From positions 80,745 through 144,744 of the forward strand of contig NZ_VTEH01000014.1 in the NCBI RefSeq assembly GCF_008180615.1: a DNA stretch of 64,000 bases, given 5' to 3'. Positions within the stretch are counted from its first letter, which is position 1. Each line of letters opens with the position of its first letter. Position numbers and translations under genes: made by a program. Below are positions 43,321-52,857 of the stretch, in pieces. Source of the DNA: Rossellomorea vietnamensis (GTDB lineage: Bacteria > Bacillota > Bacilli > Bacillales > Bacillaceae_B). Under the pieces are notes generated by a model that saw only the letters and a list, made by a program, of their open reading frames with translations, was not told where the DNA came from and did not search any database.

Positions 43321-44158
43321 CAGTCCTTTGAGTTTCACTACCGTTTATTGTATTGATTGCCTGTTTCAAACTGGAGTAAGTTTGGATCTTTTTAAAGTCA
43401 ATCCCGAGATTCACCACTGTTTGGACTATATCCGGAGTCATTCCGGTCACTTTTGCTTCTACCCCGATTAATTCTAATGAATCAATCAGCTGGAAAATGA
43501 TTTGTGCCACATACGTATCAATAATGGGAACACCTGATAGATCCAGGATAAAATATTTGACTTTCAGTTTCGCGCTCTTCTCGAGTGCTTTTTCCAGCAT
43601 CAATTTTGCCCTGCCTGTATCGATATCCCCTACGAGCGGCAGCACCGCTATCTCATCTGAAATCGGAATAACTGGAACAGATAACTCGAATAATGCTTCT
43701 TTTGAATTTCTTAATTGATCTGCTTGATAATCGACGAATGGCAGGCTGAAATAACAAGTAACATCTCCAATATCCGTCTCAAGAATATTTAACATATTGT
43801 AGAAGCCGTCGATCGTCAGGTCATTTTTTTTCGCATGCATTTTCAGCAAGTCACCCAAAATAGTACGATATTCAGGAAATTCATTCAACATTTCCTCAAG
43901 ACTGGCATTTAAAGTAGCGCATTGGGTTCCCGCTTTCTTTCCCCATGCTTTGAAGTTTTTCTTGCGATCTTCATCACTCATCACAAAAGACTTGGCGAAT
44001 AAGCTGACCAATTCCTCCCGCATTGAGAGCAAGTCATTTGATATGGACTGCATTTCTGGATACTTCTTTGTTTGGATCTCTGTAACCTCATGAGCAAGTT
44101 CACTGCTTTTCTCAAGTATCAGGCTGCAGAATTCTTCGTAAACTCTTTCGTTGGACAT
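43316..44158 (-). CDS. RsbR-family stressosome co-antagonist
   Basis: A 280-residue protein. The N-terminal ~150 residues form the helical non-haem globin-like sensor domain of RsbR. The C-terminal STAS domain (about 160-270) has DLSGVPIIDTYVAQ and VTGMTPDIVQTVVNLGID, with threonines at the positions phosphorylated by RsbT in RsbR proteins. RsbR paralogues build the stressosome that controls sigma-B. No rsbS or rsbT lies next to it, so this is a stand-alone paralogue, as is usual in Bacillus. GAGGGTG precedes the ATG. Confidence 0.9.
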   Translation of the reverse strand: MSNERVYEEFCSLILEKSSELAHEVTEIQTKKYPEMQSISNDLLSMREELVSLFAKSFVMSDEDRKKNFKAWGKKAGTQCATLNASLEEMLNEFPEYRTILGDLLKMHAKKNDLTIDGFYNMLNILETDIGDVTCYFSLPFVDYQADQLRNSKEALFELSVPVIPISDEIAVLPLVGDIDTGRAKLMLEKALEKSAKLKVKYFILDLSGVPIIDTYVAQIIFQLIDSLELIGVEAKVTGMTPDIVQTVVNLGIDFKKIQTYSSLKQAINTINGSETQRTV

Positions 44159-44461
44159 TAATACACCCTCTTTGCCTTTCTCGTTAACAATTTAATTACA
44201 ATTCGTTCTCTATTAAATTGTATATTAAGTTTGCACGAGGATTCAAATAATAATGTTCGAAGTGAGCTTCTGTTAATTAACCAAAGTCTGATAATTGCTG
44301 AATTTTTTACACAGCAGGGTGAGGATTTCAGTGAAGGGTAAATGCAAAATCACTCTTATTCTTATTCAGGAAGGCTGTTAAGCCTTTCTCTAATTACTAC
44401 TATTTACGTTAGATAGCGCCAATTTATTCATGCCCTGGACTCACTGCTTATCGAATAAGAA

Positions 44462-44628
44462 GGCTCTTTTCGTAAACTTTGTTGCTATTTGATATTTCTT
44501 ACAAAAAATATGACCGTAAAACGCTCCAATAATCTGTTAATAGTGAAGAGAAAAGAGCACTCCCTGATTCGAGAGAAAATCCTACTATTTGGGGATATCC
44601 GAAAGTAACCATTTATTCGAAAACAGCC
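44462..44628. mobile_element. MITE-like element, complete copy with exact 8-bp target duplication (167 bp)
   Basis: Ends GGCTCTTTTCGTAAACTTTG and TTATTCGAAAACAGCC. AATAAGAA is repeated exactly at 44454-44461 and 44629-44636. No gene in 44159-44675. Confidence 0.85.
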
Positions 44629-44675
44629 AATAAGAAAAACTAAGAATTTAAATTGCCCTAAATGCTGTTAAATCA

Positions 44676-44714
44676 ATAAAAACGCACGTTGAATTTGAGT
44701 TCAAGTGCGCTTTT
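44676..44714 (-). terminator. Intrinsic terminator after the spore lipoprotein gene
   Basis: On the minus strand GCGCACTTGAACTCAAATTC folds onto AACGTGCGT, followed by TTTTATTG. Confidence 0.75.
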
Positions 44715-44785
44715 ATATTTGTTATTAGAGACCCGCACCTCTAGAGTAGATACGTTCACTTTCAGAGGGAAGAACTTTATTTATT

Positions 44786-45301
44786 CTATTGAGCATTAGG
44801 AAATAGCTTGGAAGCTCTTTCTCCAATACGTTCTCCCAGATCTTCTACAGGTCTTCCGCTATGGACCAAGTCACGGTAGGTTTTCAAGTCCCTTACTAAA
44901 TCACGGTCATTTGTGACATAAACCTGCTGAATATTACTGTTTACACTTTTAACCGCTTCCTCCACTTGTCTTTGTAGATCATCATCAAGATTTTTTTCAA
45001 GGCGGTTTTCCAACACTACACCTGCGTAGGCATCAGCACCATTGGTATATACGTAAGCTCGTTCCACCTCATACAGCTTCATTACTTTATTTGCCATGCG
45101 GTCTGTCATCCCAAAGGCAGGATCGGCTGGATTCGCTTCACCATAGATATTGTTTGATCCGGTATTAGTAGTGTTATACCGGACCTGCTGCACTCCCATT
45201 CCGCCGTCTTCTCCTTCTTGTCCCAGGTTCTCGTCGTTATTCAATGCGCATCCTGCCAGAAATATCATCAATACCTGTATTGAGCACAGTAATTTTTTCA
45301 T
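44786..45301 (-). CDS. YhcN/YlaJ-family spore lipoprotein
   Basis: A 171-residue lipoprotein. The signal peptide ends in the lipobox LAGC with lipidated C18. After a low-complexity linker the YhcN/YlaJ domain follows: ADRMANKV-like helix (TDRMANKVMKLYEVERAYV), DAYAGVVLENRLEKNL, VEEAVKSVNSNIQQVYVTND, and DLGERIGERASKLFP. Members are made in the forespore under sigma-G and sit on the inner spore membrane. AAGGAGG precedes the ATG. A sigma-G promoter could not be picked out with confidence. Confidence 0.85.
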   Translation of the reverse strand: MKKLLCSIQVLMIFLAGCALNNDENLGQEGEDGGMGVQQVRYNTTNTGSNNIYGEANPADPAFGMTDRMANKVMKLYEVERAYVYTNGADAYAGVVLENRLEKNLDDDLQRQVEEAVKSVNSNIQQVYVTNDRDLVRDLKTYRDLVHSGRPVEDLGERIGERASKLFPNAQ

Positions 45302-45430
45302 ACCCTGACCTCCTTTATCTTCTCAACCTAGAGTTCCCAAATCGGATAAAAAAAATACCGATTGGAAGTCAGAGTTACTAAAAAAGCAGCCAGAGTAACA
45401 AGACAGGGAACGTGCACACCTCTCAATGAA

Positions 45431-45460
45431 AAAGGCAGAAGCCCGGGGCTTCTGCCTTTC
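45431..45460 (-). terminator. Intrinsic terminator after the large hydrolase gene
   Basis: AAAGGCAGAAGCCC / GGGCTTCTGCCTTT, nearly perfect; T-run on the minus-strand side; overlaps the last codons of the gene. Confidence 0.8.
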
Positions 45461-47699
45461 ATTGATCACCTTCCAGCACACCTATTTCATCGAGGAAGAT
45501 ATGACCTTGTGGTGTCTTATCAAACACAAATTCGATTGTCGTGACTTTCTCAATTGGCAGATCGAATTTTTCAAAAGGAATCATGAAGGTTTGACGTACA
45601 GGTTCGTGTGAATCTCCATATCGAGCCTCCTGATAAAACACTGTTTTACTTTGCTGTATATGGAGAGCAGGTGCAAGTTTTATTGATTCTCCCAAAGACA
45701 CCTCCGAGGCTTTGCCATCTTCTGTTACGAGACGGATAGTAAAATCGGATGCTTCCTTCATGCTGTCCATGCTTGCAGCTGAAAAAGTGAACACATCATT
45801 GTCCTTGATAGATGCTCTTTTAGAATAATCCTTCGAAAACTCCAATTGATATTTCCCGGGGGCCGAATAGCTGTCATCCCACTTAAGGTAAACTCCATGA
45901 TTTCCCCTGTCAGCATTTTCTCTCGATTTCAGGATACCTTCACTCCAGTATCTAAGCCTGGAAGCCTTGAAGGTAACTCCCTCACTATTGCCGGTTGTTA
46001 AATCATAGTCATTTTCAAAGTCATTGATCACCTGAAACCGGGCATCACTATACCGATTGATATAGATGGTCTCCGGCAGCCAGTTCAATGCATGACTGTA
46101 ATCCTGAAACATAGGTTTGTATTCTTCCTTGCCTTTCAGCGTGGCATCCAGAAATCCGGAAATATAGGTTTTGGCAATTTGCCTCTGCTCCTCCCCTTCT
46201 AGAAGAGGTTTTTTATTGATGAACAAGTTCATAGGGAATGACGTGTCGTTATCTCCCCATGAGGTGTTGAACTGTCCATGATTGGCACCATGAATATAAA
46301 GGGAAGATTTAAACCAATCGCCATCCTTGCTGAATGTCAGTCCATCATATTGGCGGTCGCCGCTGAATTCAGAAACATCACTATCGTATGAGCCGTGAAG
46401 AAGCAGATAATTGACATCTTCAAGCTCGACCGGCTTATCTCCAAGTGTAAAATAATCGGTTGGTGCTATCGATATAACCGACTTGATCTTATAATCAAAT
46501 CGGAAGGGCACCATTCCATTATTCGGATAGCGGTCCAATTCATTGAACTCTGCAGCCACTGCGGCTGCCTGTCCACCCCGGGAGTGGCCCAGCAAAGCAA
46601 TATTATTCATGTCAATCTTATTAAAGAGTTCTGTACCTTCTGCATTATTAAATTCTTCAAATTGATTCAGATGCTTTAACATCAGCCAAGCCCTTGTACT
46701 TATTTCATTGTTCAAGCTGCCCGACCATGAGGATGTATTTAGAAAATTCTCATCCAAAGAAACCGCAATGTACCCCCTGCTAGCCAGGAGTTCTCCCAAA
46801 TAAGCATAACCTTCATCAGAAAAATCCTCCATAGCATGATTGCCATGGACCATCAAAACAAGCGGAAACTTTCCAGGACCTTCAGGCATCCAAACCGTTC
46901 CATTCAAAGGCAGCTCCGTCCGATCGAACCCCCAGAACCATGTCCTGTATTTATTCCAGCCGCCTGTAATAAAGGAAGCATTCACCGGATCTGTTTCATA
47001 TTCTGCTTCATTTGCGAAATGCGGCCTCCTTTTATCCGTCCCGCTTCCATAGGTAAAGGTGCGAATATCATATCTTCCCCTTTTAGAAGGATCTTCTGCA
47101 TTTAGGGTTTTCGGTTCCGTCTCCACAGCTGCAGCCGGATATCTCTCCATTCCTGGATACCATAACCACAATGCGAATCCCGTGGAGCAAACGAGACCCA
47201 GCAAAAGTACAAGCAAGGAAGTGAGCTTGGTTCTAGTAGATTTCCACCAGAAACCGATGGCTCCCCCGGCAAATATACCAATTCCGATGATTACATAACC
47301 CAAAGGCATGATTTGATAAGCTGCCCTCACTTGGGATAACAGGACAATCAATAGAATCGTTGACGATAAGACAACAGCCAAAAATCGATTATTTATTTTT
47401 TTAAGCAGCAAAATAAAGGGGTATAAAATATAAGGACTCAGAATTGCTGCAAGCAAACCAGGGATGAATACAATCAGGAAGTCAATAACAGGATTCAATC
47501 CTGTTTCCAGGCCGATGCCAAAAAAAGCTAAAAAGAGGATCAGCATAAAAAACGCACCGGCTGCAGCACCCTTCCATGCCTTCTTGCAAGATTCCTCAAC
47601 TGAATTCCAAGAAGATTGAGCACGCTTCTTCATTCGATGAATGGCGGATTTCTTTTTCTTTATGTCAACTGGTTCATCTAACTTTTTGTACGGTTCCAT
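45459..47699 (-). CDS. Large membrane-bound alpha/beta hydrolase with C-terminal beta-domain
   Basis: A 746-residue protein. About five transmembrane helices (45-180) are followed by an extracellular alpha/beta hydrolase. VHGNHA (284-289) is the oxyanion loop, S373 in LGHSRGGQAA the nucleophile, and a GANHGQF segment carries the likely catalytic histidine. The last ~170 residues look like a beta-sandwich (EFSKDYSK, VFTFSAASMDS, FEFVFDKTPQG-like strands). The fold resembles platelet-activating-factor acetylhydrolase or cutinase-type enzymes; the substrate is unknown. The start at 47699 is chosen because AAGGTGG lies 7 nt upstream. Confidence 0.8.
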   Translation of the reverse strand: MEPYKKLDEPVDIKKKKSAIHRMKKRAQSSWNSVEESCKKAWKGAAAGAFFMLILFLAFFGIGLETGLNPVIDFLIVFIPGLLAAILSPYILYPFILLLKKINNRFLAVVLSSTILLIVLLSQVRAAYQIMPLGYVIIGIGIFAGGAIGFWWKSTRTKLTSLLVLLLGLVCSTGFALWLWYPGMERYPAAAVETEPKTLNAEDPSKRGRYDIRTFTYGSGTDKRRPHFANEAEYETDPVNASFITGGWNKYRTWFWGFDRTELPLNGTVWMPEGPGKFPLVLMVHGNHAMEDFSDEGYAYLGELLASRGYIAVSLDENFLNTSSWSGSLNNEISTRAWLMLKHLNQFEEFNNAEGTELFNKIDMNNIALLGHSRGGQAAAVAAEFNELDRYPNNGMVPFRFDYKIKSVISIAPTDYFTLGDKPVELEDVNYLLLHGSYDSDVSEFSGDRQYDGLTFSKDGDWFKSSLYIHGANHGQFNTSWGDNDTSFPMNLFINKKPLLEGEEQRQIAKTYISGFLDATLKGKEEYKPMFQDYSHALNWLPETIYINRYSDARFQVINDFENDYDLTTGNSEGVTFKASRLRYWSEGILKSRENADRGNHGVYLKWDDSYSAPGKYQLEFSKDYSKRASIKDNDVFTFSAASMDSMKEASDFTIRLVTEDGKASEVSLGESIKLAPALHIQQSKTVFYQEARYGDSHEPVRQTFMIPFEKFDLPIEKVTTIEFVFDKTPQGHIFLDEIGVLEGDQ

Positions 47700-47801
47700 C
47701 AAATTTCCACCTTTTTTTATCTTCAACGTCATTATAACAAATTTGGCGCTCCATCACGGTTTAAAATTATGTAAATTCCCTGAGCGGCATCCAGGGCCAT
47801 T

Positions 47802-47928
47802 GGTTATTTTTCGTAAGATAACTCTATAATTCACCCTAAACTTCCTGGTAAGCAAGAAAGGAAAGAGCTGCTCCCTCAAGAGAAAACCTTCATACCAGGG
47901 TATATTCCACAGCAGCAATAAAGAAGCC
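47802..47928. mobile_element. MITE-like element, eroded copy
   Basis: Left end GGTTATTTTTCGTAAG is degenerate; the interior AGGAAAGAGCTGCTCCCTC and right end CAGCAGCAATAAAGAAGCC match the family. Confidence 0.45.
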
Positions 47929-47956
47929 GCCCCTAGGTAAAGGAACAGCTTCTCTC
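47918..47956 (-). terminator. Intrinsic terminator after the mutS2-like gene
   Basis: On the minus strand GAGAAGCTGTTCC pairs imperfectly with GGGGCGGCTTCTTT, followed by ATTG. It overlaps the eroded MITE end. Confidence 0.6.
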
Positions 47957-47958
47957 AA

Positions 47959-49896
47959 TCATTTATGCTCATCTTGATAAATCACTGTCTCTGCATCATG
48001 GCGCCTGTTCATTTGATGGCTCTTTTTCCGATAATCTTTTGACTTGAAAACTATATCAAAGTCATAGTCTTCCGGATATAACTCTTTTGCCGATATATAA
48101 AGCTCCAGGCGTTTATGGTTGACCTCTCTCTTTTCACCCTTTACCCAGACAGTGTAACTTCCCATTTTATCAGGTCCCTTTTCCACTATTCCAATTTCGC
48201 CTGCCGGACTGACTTTCACATTGTCACCCATTACAAACTGAGGGGATTCTGTTTTGTGTGTTTCTTTTTCGATGCGCTCTCTCTTCGCATAGCGGTTGAC
48301 AGCCACCTGTCTTTCTTGTTCCTTCCGCATATGATCATCATATGAAACACCATCGTATCTCCTGTTCTCTTTATATGTCACTCTATGGGCAGCCTCAATG
48401 ATTTCAGGATGCATTCCTAACTTGAGAGCAATCGAGAATGCCTGGCTCTCGCCGCCTCTTCCCACGATAAGACGATAAGTTGGTTCCAGTGTCTCAAGAT
48501 CGAACTCCATTGAACCATTGATGAATCCTTCTTCTCTGTCTGCAAAATCTTTTATTTCACTGTAATGAGTAGTCGCCAGCAATGTCGCTCCTTTGTCATA
48601 CAATTTTTGCAGAATGGCGGTTGCAAGGCCCATTCCTTCTCCAGGATCTGTTCCAGAACCAAGCTCATCCAGAAGAATCAAACTTCTGTCATTGGCTTCT
48701 TGCAGTATTTCAATAATATTCTTCACATGAGAACTAAATGTGCTTAAATTTTGCTGCAGGTTTTGACCATCCCCGATATCCAGGAGGATTTTCTGAAAAA
48801 TGCTGATGTGACTGCCTTTTTCCACAGGAACATGGATACCGCATTGAGCCATAAGCGTGAGAAGACCCACTGTTTTAATCGAAACTGTTTTTCCTCCTGT
48901 ATTCGGCCCCGTGATGACCAAGGCGTGAAACTTCCCTCCCATCTCAATATTCAGGGGAACCGCATCTTTTCTTAAGAGAGGATGTCTTGCATTCTTTAAA
49001 GAGATATAGTGTGACTCGTTAAGTTCAACCGCATTCCCGCCTATAGCCTTACTGTACTTGGCTTTGGCGAAAAGATGGTCATAATTGATCATGATTTCGA
49101 CTGCCAATTTCAATTCCTTTTCGTGCTGCTGCACCAGCCCTGTCAGATAAAGTAAAACACTCTCCACTTCAGATTCTTCTTCCATTTTCAGATACAACAG
49201 TTGATCTTGCTGTGCACCTACTTCTTCAGGTTCGATATACAAAGTGGAGCCGGAAGCAGATGCATCAAGCACAGCTCCTTTGACTTTGCCTTTGTATTCT
49301 TTTTTGACGGGTATGACATAGCGCCCTGCCCTTTGACTGACGATTGCTTCTTGAATATACGTTTTATACTTATTGGATTTGAGCATACTGCTGACTTTCT
49401 CTTTAAGGCGTTCTTCCCCAATGCTGATTTGTTTCCTGACCTTAAGCAGCTCCTTTGAAGCATAATCATCCACCTGGCCATTACGTATACAGCGGCTGAT
49501 TTCCTCATATAAGCCTGGAAGGTCCTCAATCGAATAGACATACGACGAGACTCTAGGGGCTATGAATTCTTTATCTTTCATGAACCTTTTTAGTTTCCCG
49601 CAGCAATCCAGGAATAAAAGGAGCTTTTGAAACTGCACCGCCCTCAATGCCGTTCCTTTATTCATCCCACTAAGAATAAGTTCAATTCCGTCGAGTGCAT
49701 GAATCGGCACACTCTCACTTTTATTTAAAATCTCTACTGCTTCTGTGACTTCATCCAGCCAGGCAGCAATTTGCTTCTTATTAAAAGAAGGTGAAAGAGA
49801 TTTCACAAGCCCTTTTCCTGAATCCGTTAGTGCATAGCTTGCTATCTCTTCTTTGATTCTTTGAAAATCCAATTGCTTAAATGTATTTTCGTTCAA
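47959..49896 (-). CDS. MutS2-like ATPase lacking the Smr nuclease domain
   Basis: A 645-residue MutS-superfamily protein. The N-terminal core and clamp (FQRIKEEIASYALTDSGK, LDASASGSTLYIEPEEV) match MutS2. The ATPase has Walker A GPNTGGKT and Walker B ILLDELGSGTDPGEG, plus ATTHYSEIKDFA. MutS2 proteins are normally about 780 residues with a C-terminal Smr domain; here the protein ends after a KOW-like beta segment (VMGDNVKVSPAGEIGIVEK) and a charged tail. The main mutS2 is expected elsewhere. TTG start with GGAGG 8 nt upstream. Roles could be in recombination control or ribosome rescue. Confidence 0.8.
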   Translation of the reverse strand: MNENTFKQLDFQRIKEEIASYALTDSGKGLVKSLSPSFNKKQIAAWLDEVTEAVEILNKSESVPIHALDGIELILSGMNKGTALRAVQFQKLLLFLDCCGKLKRFMKDKEFIAPRVSSYVYSIEDLPGLYEEISRCIRNGQVDDYASKELLKVRKQISIGEERLKEKVSSMLKSNKYKTYIQEAIVSQRAGRYVIPVKKEYKGKVKGAVLDASASGSTLYIEPEEVGAQQDQLLYLKMEEESEVESVLLYLTGLVQQHEKELKLAVEIMINYDHLFAKAKYSKAIGGNAVELNESHYISLKNARHPLLRKDAVPLNIEMGGKFHALVITGPNTGGKTVSIKTVGLLTLMAQCGIHVPVEKGSHISIFQKILLDIGDGQNLQQNLSTFSSHVKNIIEILQEANDRSLILLDELGSGTDPGEGMGLATAILQKLYDKGATLLATTHYSEIKDFADREEGFINGSMEFDLETLEPTYRLIVGRGGESQAFSIALKLGMHPEIIEAAHRVTYKENRRYDGVSYDDHMRKEQERQVAVNRYAKRERIEKETHKTESPQFVMGDNVKVSPAGEIGIVEKGPDKMGSYTVWVKGEKREVNHKRLELYISAKELYPEDYDFDIVFKSKDYRKKSHQMNRRHDAETVIYQDEHK

Positions 49897-50069
49897 TTTT
49901 TATTCCTCCGTATTTAATTTATTTTTGCTGATTTCTGGTCTAAGCGCTCTCTGACATCTTGGTTAAGTCATTTACTGAATGTTACTTTTCAATCTCTTCT
50001 GTCACTAAAAACCATCTATTTAATGCTTATTTCATCCCATAGAATTCAACTAATCCGTAAAAACAACGC

Positions 50070-50104
50070 AAAAAACCGTAATGAACAATGTCCATTACGG
50101 TTCT
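50070..50104 (-). terminator. Second intrinsic terminator, distal to the ncRNA candidate
   Basis: On the minus strand AACCGTAATG / CATTACGGTT (10 bp, perfect) followed by TTTTTTGCG. It would also shield mutS2 from upstream transcription. Confidence 0.8.
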
Positions 50105-50148
50105 CGATATCATACAAAAGTCAGGTCTTCAGCAGTGAAAGATTGCAC

Positions 50149-50367
50149 AAAAAAACCGTGCTTGATCGTACACAGTGCTGCAGACGAATGTTTGCATGCT
50201 ATGATCATTGTTCTTAACTTATCAGACATAAAGGCATACTTAAATAAGCATTGAGAACAGATATTTTTCTGTCCAGCCTTGATGAATGACCGTATAAAAT
50301 TACGGATTAGTTAAGAACGACACCTAACATACTACATTTCCCCTTTTGAGAGATTCATTATTTACAA
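50149..50367 (-). ncRNA. Candidate ~220-nt structured small RNA
   Basis: A sigma-A promoter (TTGACA at 50396-50401, 16-bp spacer, AATAAT at 50374-50379) points into a gene-free stretch between ykvA and mutS2-like. The predicted RNA has a long-range 10-bp perfect stem GTTCTTAACT/AGTTAAGAAC (50309-50318 with 50210-50219). Inside are smaller hairpins, such as CCGTA/TACGG (50290-50305) and GACAG/CTGTT. It ends at ACTGTGT/GCACGGT followed by six T (50149-50176). No open frame with a ribosome site lies within. Size and rod-like closure recall 6S RNA, but I cannot assign it to any known family. Confidence 0.55.
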
Positions 50368-50373
50368 CTACAT

Positions 50374-50401
50374 ATTATTCCAAATGAAGTGCAATTGTCA
50401 A
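50374..50401 (-). promoter_or_regulatory. Sigma-A promoter for the ncRNA candidate
   Basis: TTGACA-N16-AATAAT on the minus strand, immediately after the ykvA stop codon at 50417. Confidence 0.6.
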
Positions 50402-50416
50402 TCAGTGATGCAAATT

Positions 50417-50695
50417 TTACAATTTGATATCATACTTGTTTTTCAGTTCTTCAGGTGCCATCTTGATCATCTGCTGGAGAATCAGCGTAAATACAGCGAT
50501 GTCATCCACTATTCCAAAAATGACGAGCCAGTCAGGTATCAAATCGAATGGCAGCAGAATATAACCAAAGATCAAGCCCACAGACAATAATTTTTTCCAC
50601 ACCTTTACCGATGGTGATTTGAAAAATGCCACCAAAAATGGAACTGACCTTCTGATGTTAAATAAAAATTTCAATCTGCTGATAAATCTGGTCAA
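50417..50695 (-). CDS. YkvA-type DUF1232 small membrane protein (92 aa)
   Basis: The DUF1232 signature ILLPFDLIPDWLVIFGIVDD lies across a hydrophobic helix, preceded by a basic amphipathic N-terminus and followed by a second helix (AVFTLILQQMI). The function is unknown. The TTG at 50695 is chosen because AAGGAGG lies 5-6 nt upstream; the frame's earlier ATG (50740) gives an unrelated Arg/Cys-rich extension. It is divergent from ykpA. Confidence 0.8.
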   Translation of the reverse strand: MTRFISRLKFLFNIRRSVPFLVAFFKSPSVKVWKKLLSVGLIFGYILLPFDLIPDWLVIFGIVDDIAVFTLILQQMIKMAPEELKNKYDIKL

Positions 50696-50942
50696 AATTC
50701 CTTCCCTCCTTCTAGAACACTCACTATTTATATACCACATTTTGAAACGTTTATCTTTCTATTAATTATATTCTTTCATTTCATATTATAATGGTTCTTT
50801 CCAAATCTGTCTCAATCGGCCTTAGATAAGGTTGACACTAGCTAAAAACAGCCTTATTTCAGCCAAATCCACTAATACATGTGAATTTATTCTCTGAACA
50901 TGTTATAATCTCTTAGATATGATTGATGGAGGTAATTACTAA

Positions 50943-52541
50943 ATGATTCAAGTATCAGATGTTAGTCTGCGTTTTGGTGACCGTAAATTATTTGAAGATG
51001 TAAATATAAAATTCACTGCCGGAAACTGTTACGGCCTTATTGGTGCGAATGGTGCCGGTAAATCCACTTTCCTAAAGATACTTTCCGGTGAAATCGAATC
51101 TCAAACCGGCAATGTTTCCATGACACCTGGAGAGCGTATGGCTGTCCTGAAACAGAACCACTTTGAGTACGAAGAGCATGAAGTGCTGAAAGTAGTTATC
51201 ATGGGCCATTCCCGTTTATATGAAGTAATGCAGGAAAAAGACGCTATCTATATGAAAGCGGACTTCTCTGATGAAGATGGCATGCGCGCAGCCGAACTTG
51301 AAGGCGAATTCGCTGAGTTGAACGGCTGGGAAGCAGAGTCTGAAGCCGCAATCCTTCTGAAAGGCCTGGGAATCGGCGAGGACCTTCACACCAAGAAAAT
51401 GGAAGATTTAAATGGTGGGGACAAAGTAAAGGTATTGCTTGCACAGGCACTGTTCGGGAAACCGGAAGTTCTCCTACTTGATGAGCCTACCAACCATTTG
51501 GACATCGCTGCCATTCAATGGTTAGAGGAATTCCTGATCAACTTCGAGAACACGGTAATTGTGGTATCACATGACCGTCACTTCTTGAACAAAGTATGTA
51601 CTCATATTGCCGATCTTGATTTCGGAAAAATCCAAGTCTATGTCGGAAACTATGATTTTTGGTATGAGTCCAGCCAGCTTGCTACAAGGATGGCTTCAGA
51701 CCAGAACAAAAAGAAAGAAGAAAAAATCAAAGAACTTCAAGCATTCATTGCACGTTTCAGTGCGAATGCTTCTAAATCCAAACAAGCGACTTCCCGTAAG
51801 AAGTTATTGGACAAAATCACTCTTGATGACATCAGACCGTCATCACGCAAATACCCTTACGTCCACTTCAAACCTGAACGCGAAATCGGAAATGACCTTT
51901 TAAGAGTTGAAGGGATATCTAAAACGATTGATGGTGTAAAAGTTCTGGATAACGTAAGCTTTATCATGAATAAAGATGATAAGATTGCATTGGTCGGAAG
52001 TGATGAAATCGCGAAGACGACTCTGTTCAAAATTCTTGCTGGTGAAATGGAGCCTGACAGCGGTTCATTCAAGTGGGGTGTCACGACTTCACAAGCCTAT
52101 TTCCCTAAAGATAACTCCGACTACTTTGAAGGCAACGAGCCTAACCTGGTCGAGTGGCTGAGACAGTACTCTCCTAACGATCAAAGTGAATCCTTCCTGC
52201 GAGGCTTCCTGGGCAGAATGCTGTTCTCTGGTGAAGAAGTTATGAAAAAGCCGAGTGTTCTTTCCGGTGGAGAAAAAGTCCGCTGCATGCTTTCGAAAAT
52301 GATGCTGAGTGAAGCCAACGTTCTTCTTCTGGATGAACCGACGAACCACTTGGATCTTGAGTCCATCACAGCGCTTAATAATGGCCTTGAGAACTTTAAA
52401 GGTTCCATGATCTTCTCATCTCATGACCATCAGTTCATTCAAACAATTGCAAACCGTATCATCAAGCTCGACTCTGAAGGCATCATCGACAAGCAGATGA
52501 CATATGACGAATTCCTTCAAACGACAGCGGTTAAAAACTAA
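50943..52541 (+). CDS. ykpA: ABC-F family ATPase (YkpA/YbiT type)
   Basis: A 532-residue soluble protein with two ATP-binding cassettes and the ABC-F linker (about 240-305, RMASDQNKKKEEKIKELQAF). ABC-F proteins act on ribosomes as translation factors, and some give antibiotic resistance. Cassette 1 has GANGAGKST (34-42) and VLLLDEPTNHLD but a weak signature LNGGDK. Cassette 2 has a degraded Walker A, GSDEIAKTT, with intact LSGGEK and DEPTNHLD. The same degradation is known to me in YkpA, so it is a family trait. GGAGG precedes the ATG; a strong terminator follows. Confidence 0.9.
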   Translation: MIQVSDVSLRFGDRKLFEDVNIKFTAGNCYGLIGANGAGKSTFLKILSGEIESQTGNVSMTPGERMAVLKQNHFEYEEHEVLKVVIMGHSRLYEVMQEKDAIYMKADFSDEDGMRAAELEGEFAELNGWEAESEAAILLKGLGIGEDLHTKKMEDLNGGDKVKVLLAQALFGKPEVLLLDEPTNHLDIAAIQWLEEFLINFENTVIVVSHDRHFLNKVCTHIADLDFGKIQVYVGNYDFWYESSQLATRMASDQNKKKEEKIKELQAFIARFSANASKSKQATSRKKLLDKITLDDIRPSSRKYPYVHFKPEREIGNDLLRVEGISKTIDGVKVLDNVSFIMNKDDKIALVGSDEIAKTTLFKILAGEMEPDSGSFKWGVTTSQAYFPKDNSDYFEGNEPNLVEWLRQYSPNDQSESFLRGFLGRMLFSGEEVMKKPSVLSGGEKVRCMLSKMMLSEANVLLLDEPTNHLDLESITALNNGLENFKGSMIFSSHDHQFIQTIANRIIKLDSEGIIDKQMTYDEFLQTTAVKN

Positions 52542-52552
52542 TACTTCCTATA

Positions 52553-52590
52553 AAAAAAGCAGCCTTCCCCCGGGAAGCTGCTTTTTTTGT
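52553..52590 (+). terminator. Intrinsic terminator after ykpA
   Basis: AAAGCAGCCTTCC / GGGAAGCTGCTTT followed by TTTT. Confidence 0.9.
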
Positions 52591-52857
52591 TTAGTTTTGT
52601 CAGGGAAAATCCAGGATGCATGCAAACCGCCCTTACCGTTCTAAAGCCGCTAAGTGCCGCCAGCTTACTGCGTATCTCCTCCTTATTAATAAGAGCCCCA
52701 TGGCTGGCACCTTCCGATCTTCTTGCGATAAGTGATATTTACCTATGAACAGCGTACATTTTGCCTTGCTTAGGAAAAAGTTTCCCCTCTTTTAAATTTT
52801 CCGCTTCATTCAGATAGTAGAGGTTACTTCTTTAAGGATTCCAACACAAAAATATTT

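Noticed and set aside
50149..50367. Assigning the ncRNA candidate as 6S RNA
   Set aside because: Only size and a long closing stem agree; I could not identify the conserved 6S central-bubble sequence.
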